Assembly: GCA_038380435.1 (NCBI GenBank)
Contig: JAWZYU010000025.1
Location: 46,570,691-46,634,690, forward strand
Source of the DNA: Ryuthela nishihirai
Lineage: Eukaryota; Arthropoda; Arachnida; Araneae; Heptathelidae
DNA length: 64,000 nt
Direction: 5' to 3'
Both the position numbers and the translations under genes were made by a program. The notes beneath the pieces are model-generated. The model worked only from the letters and a program-made list of their open reading frames with translations. It was not told the origin of the DNA and made no database searches. Below, piece by piece: positions 22,578 through 32,494 of the stretch. The first letter of the stretch is position 1. Each line of letters begins with the position of its first letter.

Positions 22578-22761
22578 CTGCAACACCAGTTGGGCTTGCT
22601 CGAACTTCAGAAGAGCTTAGAGATACTTTCATCCGAGCTTCACTTTTCAATTTTTCAACTGTATTGCTAATTTCTTGCCTATGGTTAGCAAGTTCTTCAA
22701 GCACCTTTTGCACACGTGTTAACTCTGCCTCTAAGTCAGCACGAGACTGGAGATTTTTATC
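22578..22761 (-). CDS. Host gene exon 5 (coiled coil)
   Basis: The acceptor is 'tatatatag' and the donor 'gcag/gtaggc'. The 184-bp exon encodes 61 codons plus one base, opening DKNLQSRADLEAELTRVQKV, then LEELANHRQEISNTVEKLKS and EARMKVSLSSSEVRASPTGV. The first 40 residues keep a leucine-rich heptad pattern; the rest is Ser-rich. It starts in phase 0, matching the end of the exon at 31902, and ends in phase 1, matching the exon at 10711. The region is less AT-rich than its surroundings. I infer a cytoplasmic coiled-coil protein. The link to PLEKHA5/6/7-type proteins is an impression from the heptad style and not demonstrated. Confidence 0.78.
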
Positions 22762-22764
22762 CTA

Positions 22765-23150
22765 TATATATATATACATAAACATATAGATATGCACATT
22801 TTTTCATTGATAATAGAACAGAAGTTGTCAAATGTTCATGTGAAAAAAATGTTCATTAGATACACATAATACATCATGAAATTCAAAATGTCCTTAGGAG
22901 CATAAGAAGAAGATGAATTTACTTCTTGATGTTCTTGATGACAAAGGTAATAGAAGAAACATTTCCTGAACATACAACAGGATGGTATAATTTACTTTGA
23001 ACACAACCTACTGTACATATTCACAATTGTTGATCAATTATTGCAATTTTGAATATATTTTTATATCCATGAAGCTGATGCTTAAAAGGTTAATAAAGAA
23101 ATTATATTATATATTTATATATGATATGTATACATACATACACACACAGA
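22765..23150. other. Spacer, nothing recognised
   Basis: Contains a short TA run next to the exon acceptor and AT-rich DNA up to the LINE C tail. Confidence 0.45.
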
Positions 23151-23151
23151 T

Positions 23152-26100
23152 ACAAAATCCTCATGCAGCCATGGGTTACAGAGGTCCAACCAGACTGTGT
23201 AATTTTACTCTCCAGATTTGTCTTCTGAGCTACAGCTGCTGCATTTGACCACTCTAGGCCAATTCTAGCAAGGTCCTGTTTGACATTGTCTGCCCACCAC
23301 ATCCTAGGTCTCCCCCTCTTTCTGAGGCCTTTAGGAACACTGTTCATAACCCTATTCTCCAATCTATAATTATCTATATGAACAACATGGCCAAACCAAT
23401 AAAGTCTCTCTCTGCACAATATGCTGCTCAAAAGAGGTTGATGACTCCTTCTTCTTACCTCCTCATTACTTACAGTGTCAAACCACCTAATGCCCATGAT
23501 ACTGCGAAGCATCTAGAATCAAAGACATCAAGTTTCTTGGTATCCTGCTTCCAAAGGGTTCATGTTTCACTACCATAACTAACCCTAGAAAGAACCAAAC
23601 TATTATACAGTCTAATTTTAGTGTTTAGGTGTATACGCCTATTTCTCCACACTCTCCATAGATTCTAAAAGTCCCGACAGCAATCCCTATTCATCTGTTA
23701 ATCTCATGCAGCACATCACCATTATCTCTTACATAGCTCCCAAGATAATTAAACTGTGACACCTGCTCAAGACTGCAACCATTCAGATTAACTGAATCAC
23801 AACCTGCCTGACCAATTTTCATTCCTTTAGTTTTTATCTCTGCTTATAAGCAAACCTACTCTACTACCAGTTTCATCAACAGCTCGAATGAAAGTGTTCA
23901 TCTCATCAACATCATTTGCCAAAAGGGCTAAATCATCAGCTAATCTAAATCAGAAATTTTCTTATCTCCAGTCCATTTAAAGCCAAAATCTTTCCCTTGA
24001 AGTGAATTTCACATAACAGAACCAATAACCAAACTAAAGAGAAAAGGAGACAAAATGCACCCTTGTTGAACACCAGAAGTAATGCTAAACCAATTACTAC
24101 AAGCCTTACCAACTCTCACACACGACTCAGTGTTATTATACAGAGCTTTCATTATGTTAACTAACTTGTCTGGTATATCATATGATCTCACAATCAACCT
24201 CAAATTATGACGATCAACAGAGTCAAAAGCCTTTTTGAAATCAACAAAGCTAGTAATCAAAGGTTTCTGAAACTCTAAACATTTCTCAAGAATCTGCCTA
24301 AGTGAAAATATCTGATCCACACATCCCCTACCGCTTCTGAATCCACATTGCTCATCACGCAATTGACTGTCAACCAGATTCTTAATTCTATTAAGCACAA
24401 TCATGGAAAGAACTTTACCTGGAACAGAAAGTAGGCTTATATCCCTATAGTTATCACAAGAACTGCGATCACCTTTTTTGAAAATAGGGATAACAATAGC
24501 TCTGGTAAAATCCTTAGGAACCATGCCTTTATCATAAAAGATATTCAAAATTTCAGTCATCCAAGTGGTAACAGAAACATTCCCAGCTATAAGCATTTCC
24601 ATAGTAATTTCATCTACCCCCGGGGATTTATGTAGTTTAATTTTAGAAATAGCCAAAGTAACTTCAGATTGTGTTATAGGGCCAACATTAAAGCCAGTAA
24701 TGCATCTATCATCATTGCAAACAATGGTAGTACACCTAAACACAATGTTTAGAACATCACTGAAATGCTCAGCCCACCTAGCCATGACAGAATCCTCACC
24801 TTCTATAACCTTACCGTGATTATCCTTCAATCCCTGTCAGTTTTCTACCACACAAAGCATTAACTAACTGGTACAACTCTCTGCTGTTGTGCTGTCTAAT
24901 TGCTTCCTCGGCTTCGTCAGCCAAGCCATCAAACCAAAGATGTCTAATGGCTTCCTAACTGCTAATGCTTTACTTGTTTATTATTAAGCTCTCTGTAACG
25001 TTTCTATTAGGACTAGTAGGCTCTTGATTATGGACATTCCTGCAGTTCTTTCTTTCTGAAATAAGCTCAAATGCATTATCACTCAAATAATTCTGCCTCT
25101 ACTGTTAAAAAAACCTGTTTAAAATGGTTCCATTCTTCCTCAACTTCAGTAGTAAGCAAATAATGACTGTCGTAATGACTAAGTAACCTATCATGGTAAG
25201 TTTTAGCTATAACTTGGTCTTTCGGAGCTTCAGTATTAAAGGTAAATTTTTTAACCCTAGCACAACACTTTTTTAAGTTTAAGTTGCAAGACACTTTTAA
25301 CAAGGTAATGGTCAGATCCAATTTCAGCTCCTCTATATGACCTGGTATTCCTAACAGAACTAGCCCATTTGCTGTTAATTAATATATAATCAATCATATT
25401 CTTATGCAGCCCATCAGGTGAAACCCATGTGTACTTATGTATGTCGCGGTGTTTGTAATAAGTATTAGTTATTCTGAAACCAATGAGTTTGCTTACCTTT
25501 AGGAGATGTTGCCCATTGCCATTGCAGCTACCAATACCAAAAGGACCTATCACTCCTCCCCAAAGGTCAGAGTCAGTACCAATTCTGGCATTGAAGTCAC
25601 CTAGAACAAGGGTAATATCTCCTTTCTTGACAGAAGTCAAAAGATCCTGAAGTTGTCCGTAAAGCCAATCTTTATCATCTTCATTGTCATTCTCAGTTGG
25701 GGTATAACAGCAGATAACATTCAAGTCTTTAACACTTGTCTGAAATTTTGCTGTAAGAAACCTTTCATTAATGCACTCATATCCTAGAAGAGCATCACTA
25801 GCGTGTCTGCTGAGAAGCAGACTCATGCCTCGGTGATGTTTATTGTCTTCCCTCCCTGAAAATTGAAATTTAAGATTATTTTTAAGAATCTGACCTTTAT
25901 CTGTCCATCTGGTCTCTTGCAAGCCAAGAATATTTAAATTATACTGGTGGAATTCTTGTGTGAGGACATCAAGAGAAAAAGTTCTGTGCAGAGTCCTCAC
26001 ATTCCAACTACCCATGGAAAGAAAATGGTTAGTGGGATGTTTAAAGAAACTATGTTTATTGAGAGAGAGAATGCCGACAATATCAAACAGCCCCCTTATC

Positions 26101-26690
26101 GCAGACATGTGGCAAAGACCCATTCCCCCACCACTAAAGGCTGAAGCCATCTACACTAGAAGACTTCCTCCAATGTAGAATTTGATGATGCCAGTAGAAG
26201 CAAAGAGTTCAGGTGCCTGCGATGACCTCTGCTCAGGATTATCCACCAGTTGATAAACATATCCTGTGAATCTATTCACTTGGGGCTGTCAACCCACAAA
26301 CAAACAGAAAACACAGCGGAAGATTTTCCCTCCACAGAAGCCCACCAGTGCAGCAAAATCAAGCTCCATAATCAAGCTCAGAGCCATAATTCCATTCAGG
26401 TTGGTATATATGGTCAGCACCAGGACCCTGTGTGGTTGACCACTCCTCAGCAGGGTAGAAAAAAAAAGATAAGTAGCCACAGTTGTCCAGATCAGTAGGC
26501 CACACTAATCTGGCAGCCCTCCCCTTCCATTCACTTCCACAAGAGAGCATCTCTTTTGAAAGGTACTAACGGTCTGCACCACGAGAAGGTGGGATCGGAC
26601 ATTAGGTGCTAGGCCTGCCCGGTTCTATGCATCATCACAGGGGATTGGTGCATAGCTCTCCTGCCAGTGACTACCTATCTAACATTTACA
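23152..26690 (-). mobile_element. RTE-like LINE copy C (nearly full length)
   Basis: The best-preserved LINE here, read from about 26690 (5') to 23152 (3'). The endonuclease frame is 26150-25257 (297 aa) with 'MGSWNVRTLHRTF', 'ILGLQETRW', 'LVLGDFNARIGTDSD' and 'GSDHYLVKSVL', the Glu, Asp-Asn and Asp-His sites of apurinic-type endonucleases. The RT frame is 24830-24009 (273 aa) with 'SFVDFKKAFDSVDRH' and 'SGVQQGCILSPF'. The YADD box is destroyed by a small deletion at 23940 ('catcagctaatc'). The C-terminal segment is at 23512-23102. The 5' untranslated region is about 540 bp and shared with B. It looks inactive. Confidence 0.9.
25257..26150 (-). pseudogene. Endonuclease domain of LINE C
   Basis: An open frame of 297 residues covers the whole apurinic/apyrimidinic-type endonuclease that nicks target DNA for reverse transcription. 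'WNVRTL' opens the domain near residue 48, 'LQETRW' gives the catalytic Glu, 'LGDFNA' the Asp/Asn pair, and 'GSDHYLV' the Asp-His pair. All recognised active-site motifs are present, so this domain could fold. It is separated from the RT by a frame break near 25080-25260, so no complete polyprotein can be made. Confidence 0.85.
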
Positions 26691-26864
26691 GACAGGTTAA
26701 TAGAATTAAAAATTTGGTGATGGACAATTATGTAATGAATAATGTGGATTTAGAAGTGACAGGGGATGTATAGATCAAATATTTTCACTTAGGGAAATTG
26801 CTGAGAAGTGTTTAAAAGTTTCAGAAACTTGTGGTTATTATATAGAATTTAAACACAGCTAACA

Positions 26865-26967
26865 GTAATTAAAAGTGTAATAAAACACGATAAAGCTGTT
26901 ACATTTAGATAGCACAGTGTATCACAACCCTAACATGTGAAGCACATGGTATTTCATACAAAAGTTA
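26865..26967 (+). repeat. Left inverted terminal repeat of the Penelope-like element
   Basis: This sequence, containing 'ttacatttagatagcacagt', is repeated in reverse complement at 28769-28867 with about five differences. A short piece of the left edge ('gctaacagtaattaaaagt') recurs directly at 27352. Confidence 0.85.
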
Positions 26968-27249
26968 ACAGTTTTCGTTTCATAAAAAATTTATTCGACT
27001 AAAGGCCGAAAAGAGCATACCGATACTGCTCCAAGCAGAAGGCACTACAAGATGAACTAAATTATATAAACTTAACAGCATCTAATGTGGGTTATACCCA
27101 AAATCAATTAAAAAGATGGAGCAATAATGCTAAATATATAGTTGACCAAGACTGCCAAACCAGACCCAAACAACAAATCACCCCGAATAACTTTGCTCAT
27201 ACATTTCCATATACGAAAAATATTTCCAATGTATTGGATCATACTTTGA

Positions 27250-27332
27250 GAAAATATATATTTATCAATATATATATTTATCTCATTATATAATATATAA
27301 TGAGATATATATATATATTGATAAATATTGTT
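27250..27332. repeat. Perfect AT hairpin inside the Penelope-like remnant
   Basis: 'aatatttatcaatatata...' and its complement flank a centre near 27291, giving about 35-bp arms. Together with the following 70 bp it interrupts the coding remnant, so it arrived or expanded afterwards. Confidence 0.75.
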
Positions 27333-27474
27333 ATACAATTACATTATATATAATTGCTAACAGTAATTAAAAGTATAATTTTATATATATTATATAATAT
27401 ATATAAAACTACCCACAACTATAACACATTCAATTAAAAACCTGGTAGTAAATGATAGGGATAAGAAACTGGCC

Positions 27475-27834
27475 ATGGGGTGTGTGTATCAAATTACAAT
27501 AACTGACCTATTAAATATTCTTAAGGGAAAATATAATTATATAGGTAAAACATTTTGGCAATACAGTGACAGGATGCATGAACATCAGGATGATATACAG
27601 AAAAATAATCATAACAATGCATTGGCTCAAACTGTTTTAAATAATAAATACAAATTAATCAAATTAATTATTAGCAGCTCCTTAGCAGTTCCGCAAACAG
27701 AATATCAACTGCAATATGCAGAAAAATTAATTATTCATGCACACTGCGATTATGTATGCAACATGGATATTCCACCATTACCAGCAGCATGGAGCCTCTT
27801 GTTGCATCGGTGCCCAAGTGCATCACACATATAG
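27475..27834 (+). pseudogene. GIY-YIG endonuclease fragment of Penelope-like element
   Basis: The frame opens with 'GCVYQIT' (the GIY-equivalent strand) and continues with 'NYIGKTFWQYSDRMHEHQDD', holding the YIG motif, the conserved Arg and a His-rich helix, as in Penelope-like GIY-YIG domains. Downstream 'LAQTVLNNKYKL' is matched by a second copy at the window end. An expected CCHH-type zinc pattern between the strands was not clear. The fragment ends at a stop at 27832. It is the nicking domain that primes reverse transcription in this family. Confidence 0.72.
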
Positions 27835-27889
27835 TAATGACGTTGATGGCAAGACAAGCTTAAATAACCAAACCTGAAGTACTATCGCA

Positions 27890-27939
27890 CTGAGCCTGAA
27901 GATGCCGTAGATGTGTACACGGTGAAACGCGTTGCTCAG
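27890..27939 (+). ncRNA. Hammerhead-ribozyme-like motif (type I)
   Basis: Stem I is CTGAGC (27890-27895) paired with GCTCAG (27934-27939). The core reads CTGAAGA (27896-27902), matching CUGANGA. Stem II is GCCGT (27904-27908) with ACGGT (27919-27923), followed by GAA and a minimal palindromic stem III, ACGCGT (27927-27932), then T as the cleavage-site base. One extra base (T27903) sits between core and stem II. Hammerheads with very short stem III are known from Penelope-like elements, and this one lies at the expected place, after the GIY-YIG remnant. Activity is untested. Confidence 0.6.
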
Positions 27940-28768
27940 GGGTGCCTTGAGGCAGGCTGGACAATTTTTTAATGTCTTTTAAACGTTAATCTGCCTTTTA
28001 TTTGACAATTTTGATAGCGCAGTTGTAATAAGTTGATAATGTGTGTAAAGTGCAAAACTTAGATAGTCTTGGATATAGTCCACTTAAGAACATTAACTGG
28101 AACTGTGTAATGACTTTAACAACATTTAGATCTGTACTTATGTCTGATTGGCTGATATGAAGGTATCTTTGCAACTAGTGTTAAAGTTGATACATGGATG
28201 TTTGTAATAATGTTTATTATTCAAAGCTTAGGTAATTCTTCCTAAGCTGGAAGAATCTGTATTTGATATCGATATACTTCTGTATTCGATATCGTAATCA
28301 GTACTCACGAGCTTTTATATGCACATGACTAAAGATTTCCTGGACTCAGAAAATAGGGGTGCCAAGGTTTTGTATATGACCTACATGGAATTATCAGCTG
28401 AATAGTAGTAGAATACCATCAACTTATGTGTCGATCTACTTAAAGCTAGTATCCTAATGCAGTGGCAAATGGGTGACTGTAAAAATAATTAATACGCTGG
28501 AGGTCATCAGTGGCACATATTTCTTCTGTGACCAGCATTATACAGTCGGTTCATCTTCTTAGGACTGGTAGCTTACAAACATCGGGGCTGTGATAACTCT
28601 ATCATCTCATCTACAAATGCCTATGTTAAAGCAATTGTACCAGCAACTATGGAGTGGTAACTATCCTTTGTTTACTTTAAGGTCTAATGTATCTTGGCAT
28701 AAGTTTAAGATTACAATTATGACTTTTAAGTTAGTGAAATAACAATATATCTTAGTTATTTGGGTTTC

Positions 28769-28867
28769 TAACTTTTGTATGAAATACCATGCGCTTCACA
28801 TGATAGGGTTGTGATACACTGTGCTATCTAAATGTAACAGCTTTATTGTGTTTTATTAAACTTTTAA
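28769..28867 (-). repeat. Right inverted terminal repeat of the Penelope-like element
   Basis: Reverse complement of 26865-26967; ends exactly at the 12-bp target duplication. Confidence 0.85.
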
Positions 28868-29966
28868 TTGTGGTTATTAAATTTATAGATTTTGAAAGGC
28901 TTTTGACTTTGTTGATCAATTTAATTTGTGGTTGATTGCTAGATCATATGGAATACCTGACAGTTGATTAGCATAATGAAAGCTCCCTATAATGTGTGAG
29001 AGATGGTAAAGGCTCATATAGAGTGGTTTAGCATTGCTAGTGGAGATCGACAAGGGCCCATCTCCTTTTTACTTTAGTTTGGTTATTGAATATGTTATAT
29101 GGAATTTTATGCACGGGGAAGATTTTTTCTTCAAATGGTCTACAGATTTCGAGATTTCTGATTTAGATTATGTGATGATTTAGTCTTGTTGGCTAATAAT
29201 GTTGATAAGATGAATTCTTTCATTAGGGCTGTTGATAAGACTGATAATAGAGGTTTGGTGATAAACAAAGATAAAACTAAAGTGATGAAAATTGGAAAGG
29301 AAATGGTGCTTCTGTTGCTTTGAATGGCTGCATTCTTGAGCAAGTGTCTCAGTTTAATTATCATGGGAGCTATGTAAGAGATACTGGTGATATGCAGCAT
29401 GAGATAAATAGAAGAATGGGAAATGCTGCTAGCACCTTTAAGAATCTATGGAAATGTGGAAAAATAGGCATATACACATAAATACTACAATTAGGCTGTA
29501 TAATAGTCTGGTTCTTTCTAAGGTTAGTTATGGTGTCAAAACATGGACCCCTCAGGCTAACAAGAAACATGCGTTTGATTCTAGATGTTTGCCCAATATT
29601 GGGTATTAGGTGGTTTGACTTTGTAAGTAATGATGAGGTCAGAAAAAAATCTGCAACCTCCTTTGAGCAGCACATTATGCAAAGAGAGACTGTGTTGGCT
29701 TGCCATGTTGCCTGCATGCATAGCTGCAAATTGGCAAATAAGATTATGAACAGTGTGCCTAAAGGCTTCAGGAAAAGGGGAAGACATAGGATGTGATGGG
29801 CAGACAATGTCAAATAGGATCTTGCTAGAATTGGCCTACAGTGTCAAAATGCAGCAGCTGTAGCTCAGGATAGACTTGTCAGGAGAACAAAATTACAGTC
29901 TGGTAGGACCTCCATAGCCCATGGCTGCATAAGGATTTTGTATGTATATATAATATATATATTATA

Positions 29967-30172
29967 GCTGTCCCATGGCCGAGTGGTTAGCACGTTTGGC
30001 TACTGATCTAAGGAACCTGGGTTCGAGCCCTGGGTAAGGCATGGTTGTGTATATTGTTTCTCTGCTGAGGGCCTGCCATCCTCACAGACCTACTATGGCA
30101 TATAAACTGACAGACTCCTGTCAGACCTCTGTGGCAAGCAGCTGCTTGAGGGGGTATTTATTTATTTTTTTA
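29967..30172 (+). repeat. SINE-A copy (full length)
   Basis: It begins 'gctgtcccatggccgagtgg', with A-box-like TGGCCGAGTGG and B-box-like GGTTCGAGCCC, and ends with 'agctgcttgagg' and a T-rich tail. Flanking AT repeats ('tatatataatatatata') on both sides are compatible with a target duplication but are too simple to prove it. It sits 20 bp after the 3' end of LINE F. Confidence 0.88.
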
Positions 30173-30179
30173 TATATAA

Positions 30180-30750
30180 TATATATATGTATGCAGACTG
30201 ACTGTAGTCAGAAGTGAAGATGTTGTCATTGCAGTGGAAGTAACTCCATGTTCCAGCACTTTTGACAGATAGTTATTTGGTTTCCCACCTCACAGTCTAG
30301 CATTTCTCCAATTTGATGCAGAGAAAAAAACTACATGCTTTTCACTTCCAGTTGATACAATCACTTTCCAGCCTAATCATCCTTCTCATTTATAATTCTA
30401 TCAGTGGTTCTTAGACCCAGATTATGATAAATTCTTTCTTCAATATTTCTGTGCTAGACACAGATGAAGCATCTTGTATTAGGAATGGTATTTTTAATTT
30501 TCATAATGAACACTTATGATCTCATGAAAATCTAAATGCAGTATAAGTACCCAACTTCTAGCATAAATTTTCATTGAATGTCTGTGATGTGATAGTCAGT
30601 AACATGGTTATTAACTCTTGCATACTTCCAACACATCTTAGAGGAGATTCATATCTGTGCTTCCTGGAAGATTTTTCACTACTTCTTGATTTACCACTTG
30701 CTATGTGAAGAAGAATATACTACATGCAAGTGAGGTCCCAGCATACTTCA
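30180..30750. other. Unannotated intronic DNA
   Basis: No open frames or repeats recognised. Confidence 0.45.
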
Positions 30751-30765
30751 GTCACATAGTCAGAT

Positions 30766-31151
30766 TTTGGGTTGTTGGGTTGTTTTACCTCTGAGCGGCA
30801 CTTTTTTGCACACCATGGGCTAAATGGCCAGGTCACATGGACCCCGAAGGCTCAGAGAAGGTTGGGGGAGGGGACCCACTGGAACAGCTGTTGGGAGACA
30901 GATGGTAGCCTCCCGTCAAGGCCATCCAGTGTGTTCTTTAACGTGCACAGGGTATGGCTCTCCCACACATGGACCACGGCTTAACGTCCCATCCAACGGA
31001 CGACGGCCTTTCCAAGCCCATCGGTGTCCCCTACTGACCGTGGGCAGGGCGGGGAATTTTGCGTAGATAAATCTCATGCTGATCCAGCTGGGACTCGAAC
31101 CTGGGAACTACAGATTACGAGCCTGGCGCGCTACCGACTGAGCCCCCCCCC

Positions 31152-31179
<28 letters not shown>
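30766..31179 (-). repeat. SINE-B copy 4 with homopolymer head
   Basis: A full SINE-B in minus orientation whose tRNA-like head ends at a 26-base C run (31143-31168) followed by (AC)n. The flanks 'cacatagtcagat' (30753-30765 and 31180-31192) are a perfect 13-bp target duplication, so the C run and AC repeat lie inside the inserted unit and grew afterwards, or are an assembly weak point. Confidence 0.87.
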
Positions 31180-31182
<3 letters not shown>

Positions 31183-31200
31183 ATAGTCAGATATTACCTG

Positions 31201-31500
31201 GATGTACAATACCCACAGTGGTGGATTAGAGAATGAAATCCTATGGCATGGCCACAGAGGACTCCAGACCTTAACCCTTTGGACCATTACTTTTGGGAAT
31301 ACTAAAAATATGTGACTTGTGCAATAACAGTTACACAGAGCAAGAGCCATGACAACTTGTGTACAAGCTGCAGGTCAAATGGTTACAAACTCTGATGTGT
31401 TTGATCACATCCATCAGCCCAGTATTTGCCATGCTCAAGTATTTGTTGAAGTGGAAGGTTAAAATTTTGGAAACATTATGTAAAATCAATGCACCAATAA
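31201..31500 (+). pseudogene. C-terminal relic of a Tc1/mariner-type transposase
   Basis: The plus strand reads 'MAWPQRTPDLNPLDHYFWEY' at about 31236-31300, the motif that carries the third catalytic acidic residue (here LD) in Tc1/mariner enzymes, followed by a stop. Frames further on resemble the C-terminal helix region. The upstream catalytic part is missing because SINE-B copy 4 and older sequence lie there. Confidence 0.6.
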
Positions 31501-31509
31501 AATGAATGC

Positions 31510-31895
31510 ATTACCAAACTGGTAGTGAAGAATTTGTCACGTGAATGCTTGTTATTCTTTTAGTAGCATTATCTCAGGAAAAAAGAATTTCTGGACCCAT
31601 GTTCGTAAAAACACTTTTATTATTTTGGTCCCCCCCAAATTTTGCAAATGGTTTTATCTTATTCTGCATATGCTTCTATTTTAGATGAAAAATAATAGAG
31701 TTGAACTCTTTTATTTTTTTCTTTTCCAATCTTTGTAAATTATTCATTTACTAGAAGTATATAAATAATTAAATAAGAAATCATTACAAACAAAATTAAT
31801 AGATATTGAAAAATAGCTTACAAAAAACAGGTTTGGAATGACATAAAAAGAAACATCTTTTATCTGCTGCAACTTACATAAAATAGCTACTTAAT
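31510..31895. other. AT-rich spacer
   Basis: Nothing recognised between the transposase relic and the host exon. Confidence 0.45.
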
Positions 31896-31901
31896 TTATA
31901 C

Positions 31902-32003
31902 CTTTTCACATGAACTAGTCTTTAATGCCTGTTGAATTTTCTGACGCAGTAGTAAAATTTCATGCTCTAACTCAGCATTCTTAGCTGTAGTCTCTTCAAT
32001 TTT
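31902..32003 (-). CDS. Host gene exon 4 (coiled coil)
   Basis: The acceptor 'ttttgtgcag' and donor 'gaaaag/gtataa' bound a 102-bp exon of exactly 34 codons, beginning KIEETTAKNAELEHEILLLR and continuing QKIQQALKTSSCEK. It starts and ends in phase 0. Leucine and isoleucine fall on heptad a/d positions throughout the first 27 residues. It continues the helix of the exon at 36398-36249, which ends LLSQSTK, without a break in the frame. The role is structural; the partner is unknown. Confidence 0.78.
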
Positions 32004-32009
32004 CTGCAC

Positions 32010-32490
32010 AAAATGTGAAAAAATATAAGTATTTGAAAACTGCAAATTCATAACATTAACTGAAATATGAATACTGAATTTTAATATATTTATCATAAAG
32101 CACAAACAATTAATTCAAATAACAGTAATAATATATAATATTTCTAATCATAATTATAAGAGATCATAATTATGATGAATGGCATCTTCAGAATATTTAA
32201 GTAGTAGAAAACCAATAGTTTATTCTGTACCATGATGCTTATACACATAATCCTCAAACAGCTGTATGCTGTTGAGGGATAATTAGACTATAAATTCAGT
32301 TCTCAAAATACAATTATTTCTGAGTAATAACTGCTGTATTTGACCATGGAAGACTAATTTGAATAAGCCCAGTTCACATTGTTCACCGACCTCATTAGTC
32401 TAGGCATGTCCTTTCTGCTCAAACCTTTATGCACATTGTACCTAATTCCATTTGTCAATCTATCATTCTGCATGTGAGTAAACATTGTCA
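32010..32490. other. Intronic DNA, nothing recognised
   Basis: No repeat or exon seen up to the 5' truncation point of LINE E. Confidence 0.45.
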
Positions 32491-32494
32491 AATT

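Larger units (their letters stand above)
26841..28867 (+). mobile_element. Penelope-like element (5'-truncated, decayed)
   Basis: The insertion is flanked by 'ttgtggttatta' on both sides (26829-26840 and 28868-28879). Ends carry about 100-bp inverted repeats (26865-26967 and 28769-28867), consistent with the terminal repeats of Penelope-like elements, which may lie in inverted orientation. The coding remnant is at 27087-27834: an RT-connection piece ('TFPYTKNISNVLDHTLRK') and a GIY-YIG endonuclease piece ('GCVYQIT', 'YIGKTFWQYSDRMHEHQDD'). They lie in different frames, separated by an AT-rich hairpin. A hammerhead-like motif lies downstream. The RT domain itself is missing. Confidence 0.75.
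26693..29945 (+). mobile_element. RTE-like LINE copy F, split by a Penelope-like element
   Basis: The left piece (26693-26840) matches the RT segment before motif A, and the right piece (28880-29945) continues from motif A ('tttatagattttgaaaggct') to the 3' end. Between them lies a 2.03-kb insertion with a 12-bp duplication of LINE sequence. Both pieces are diverged and full of stops, so F is among the older copies. Its 5' edge abuts the 5' end of LINE C head to head. Confidence 0.8.
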
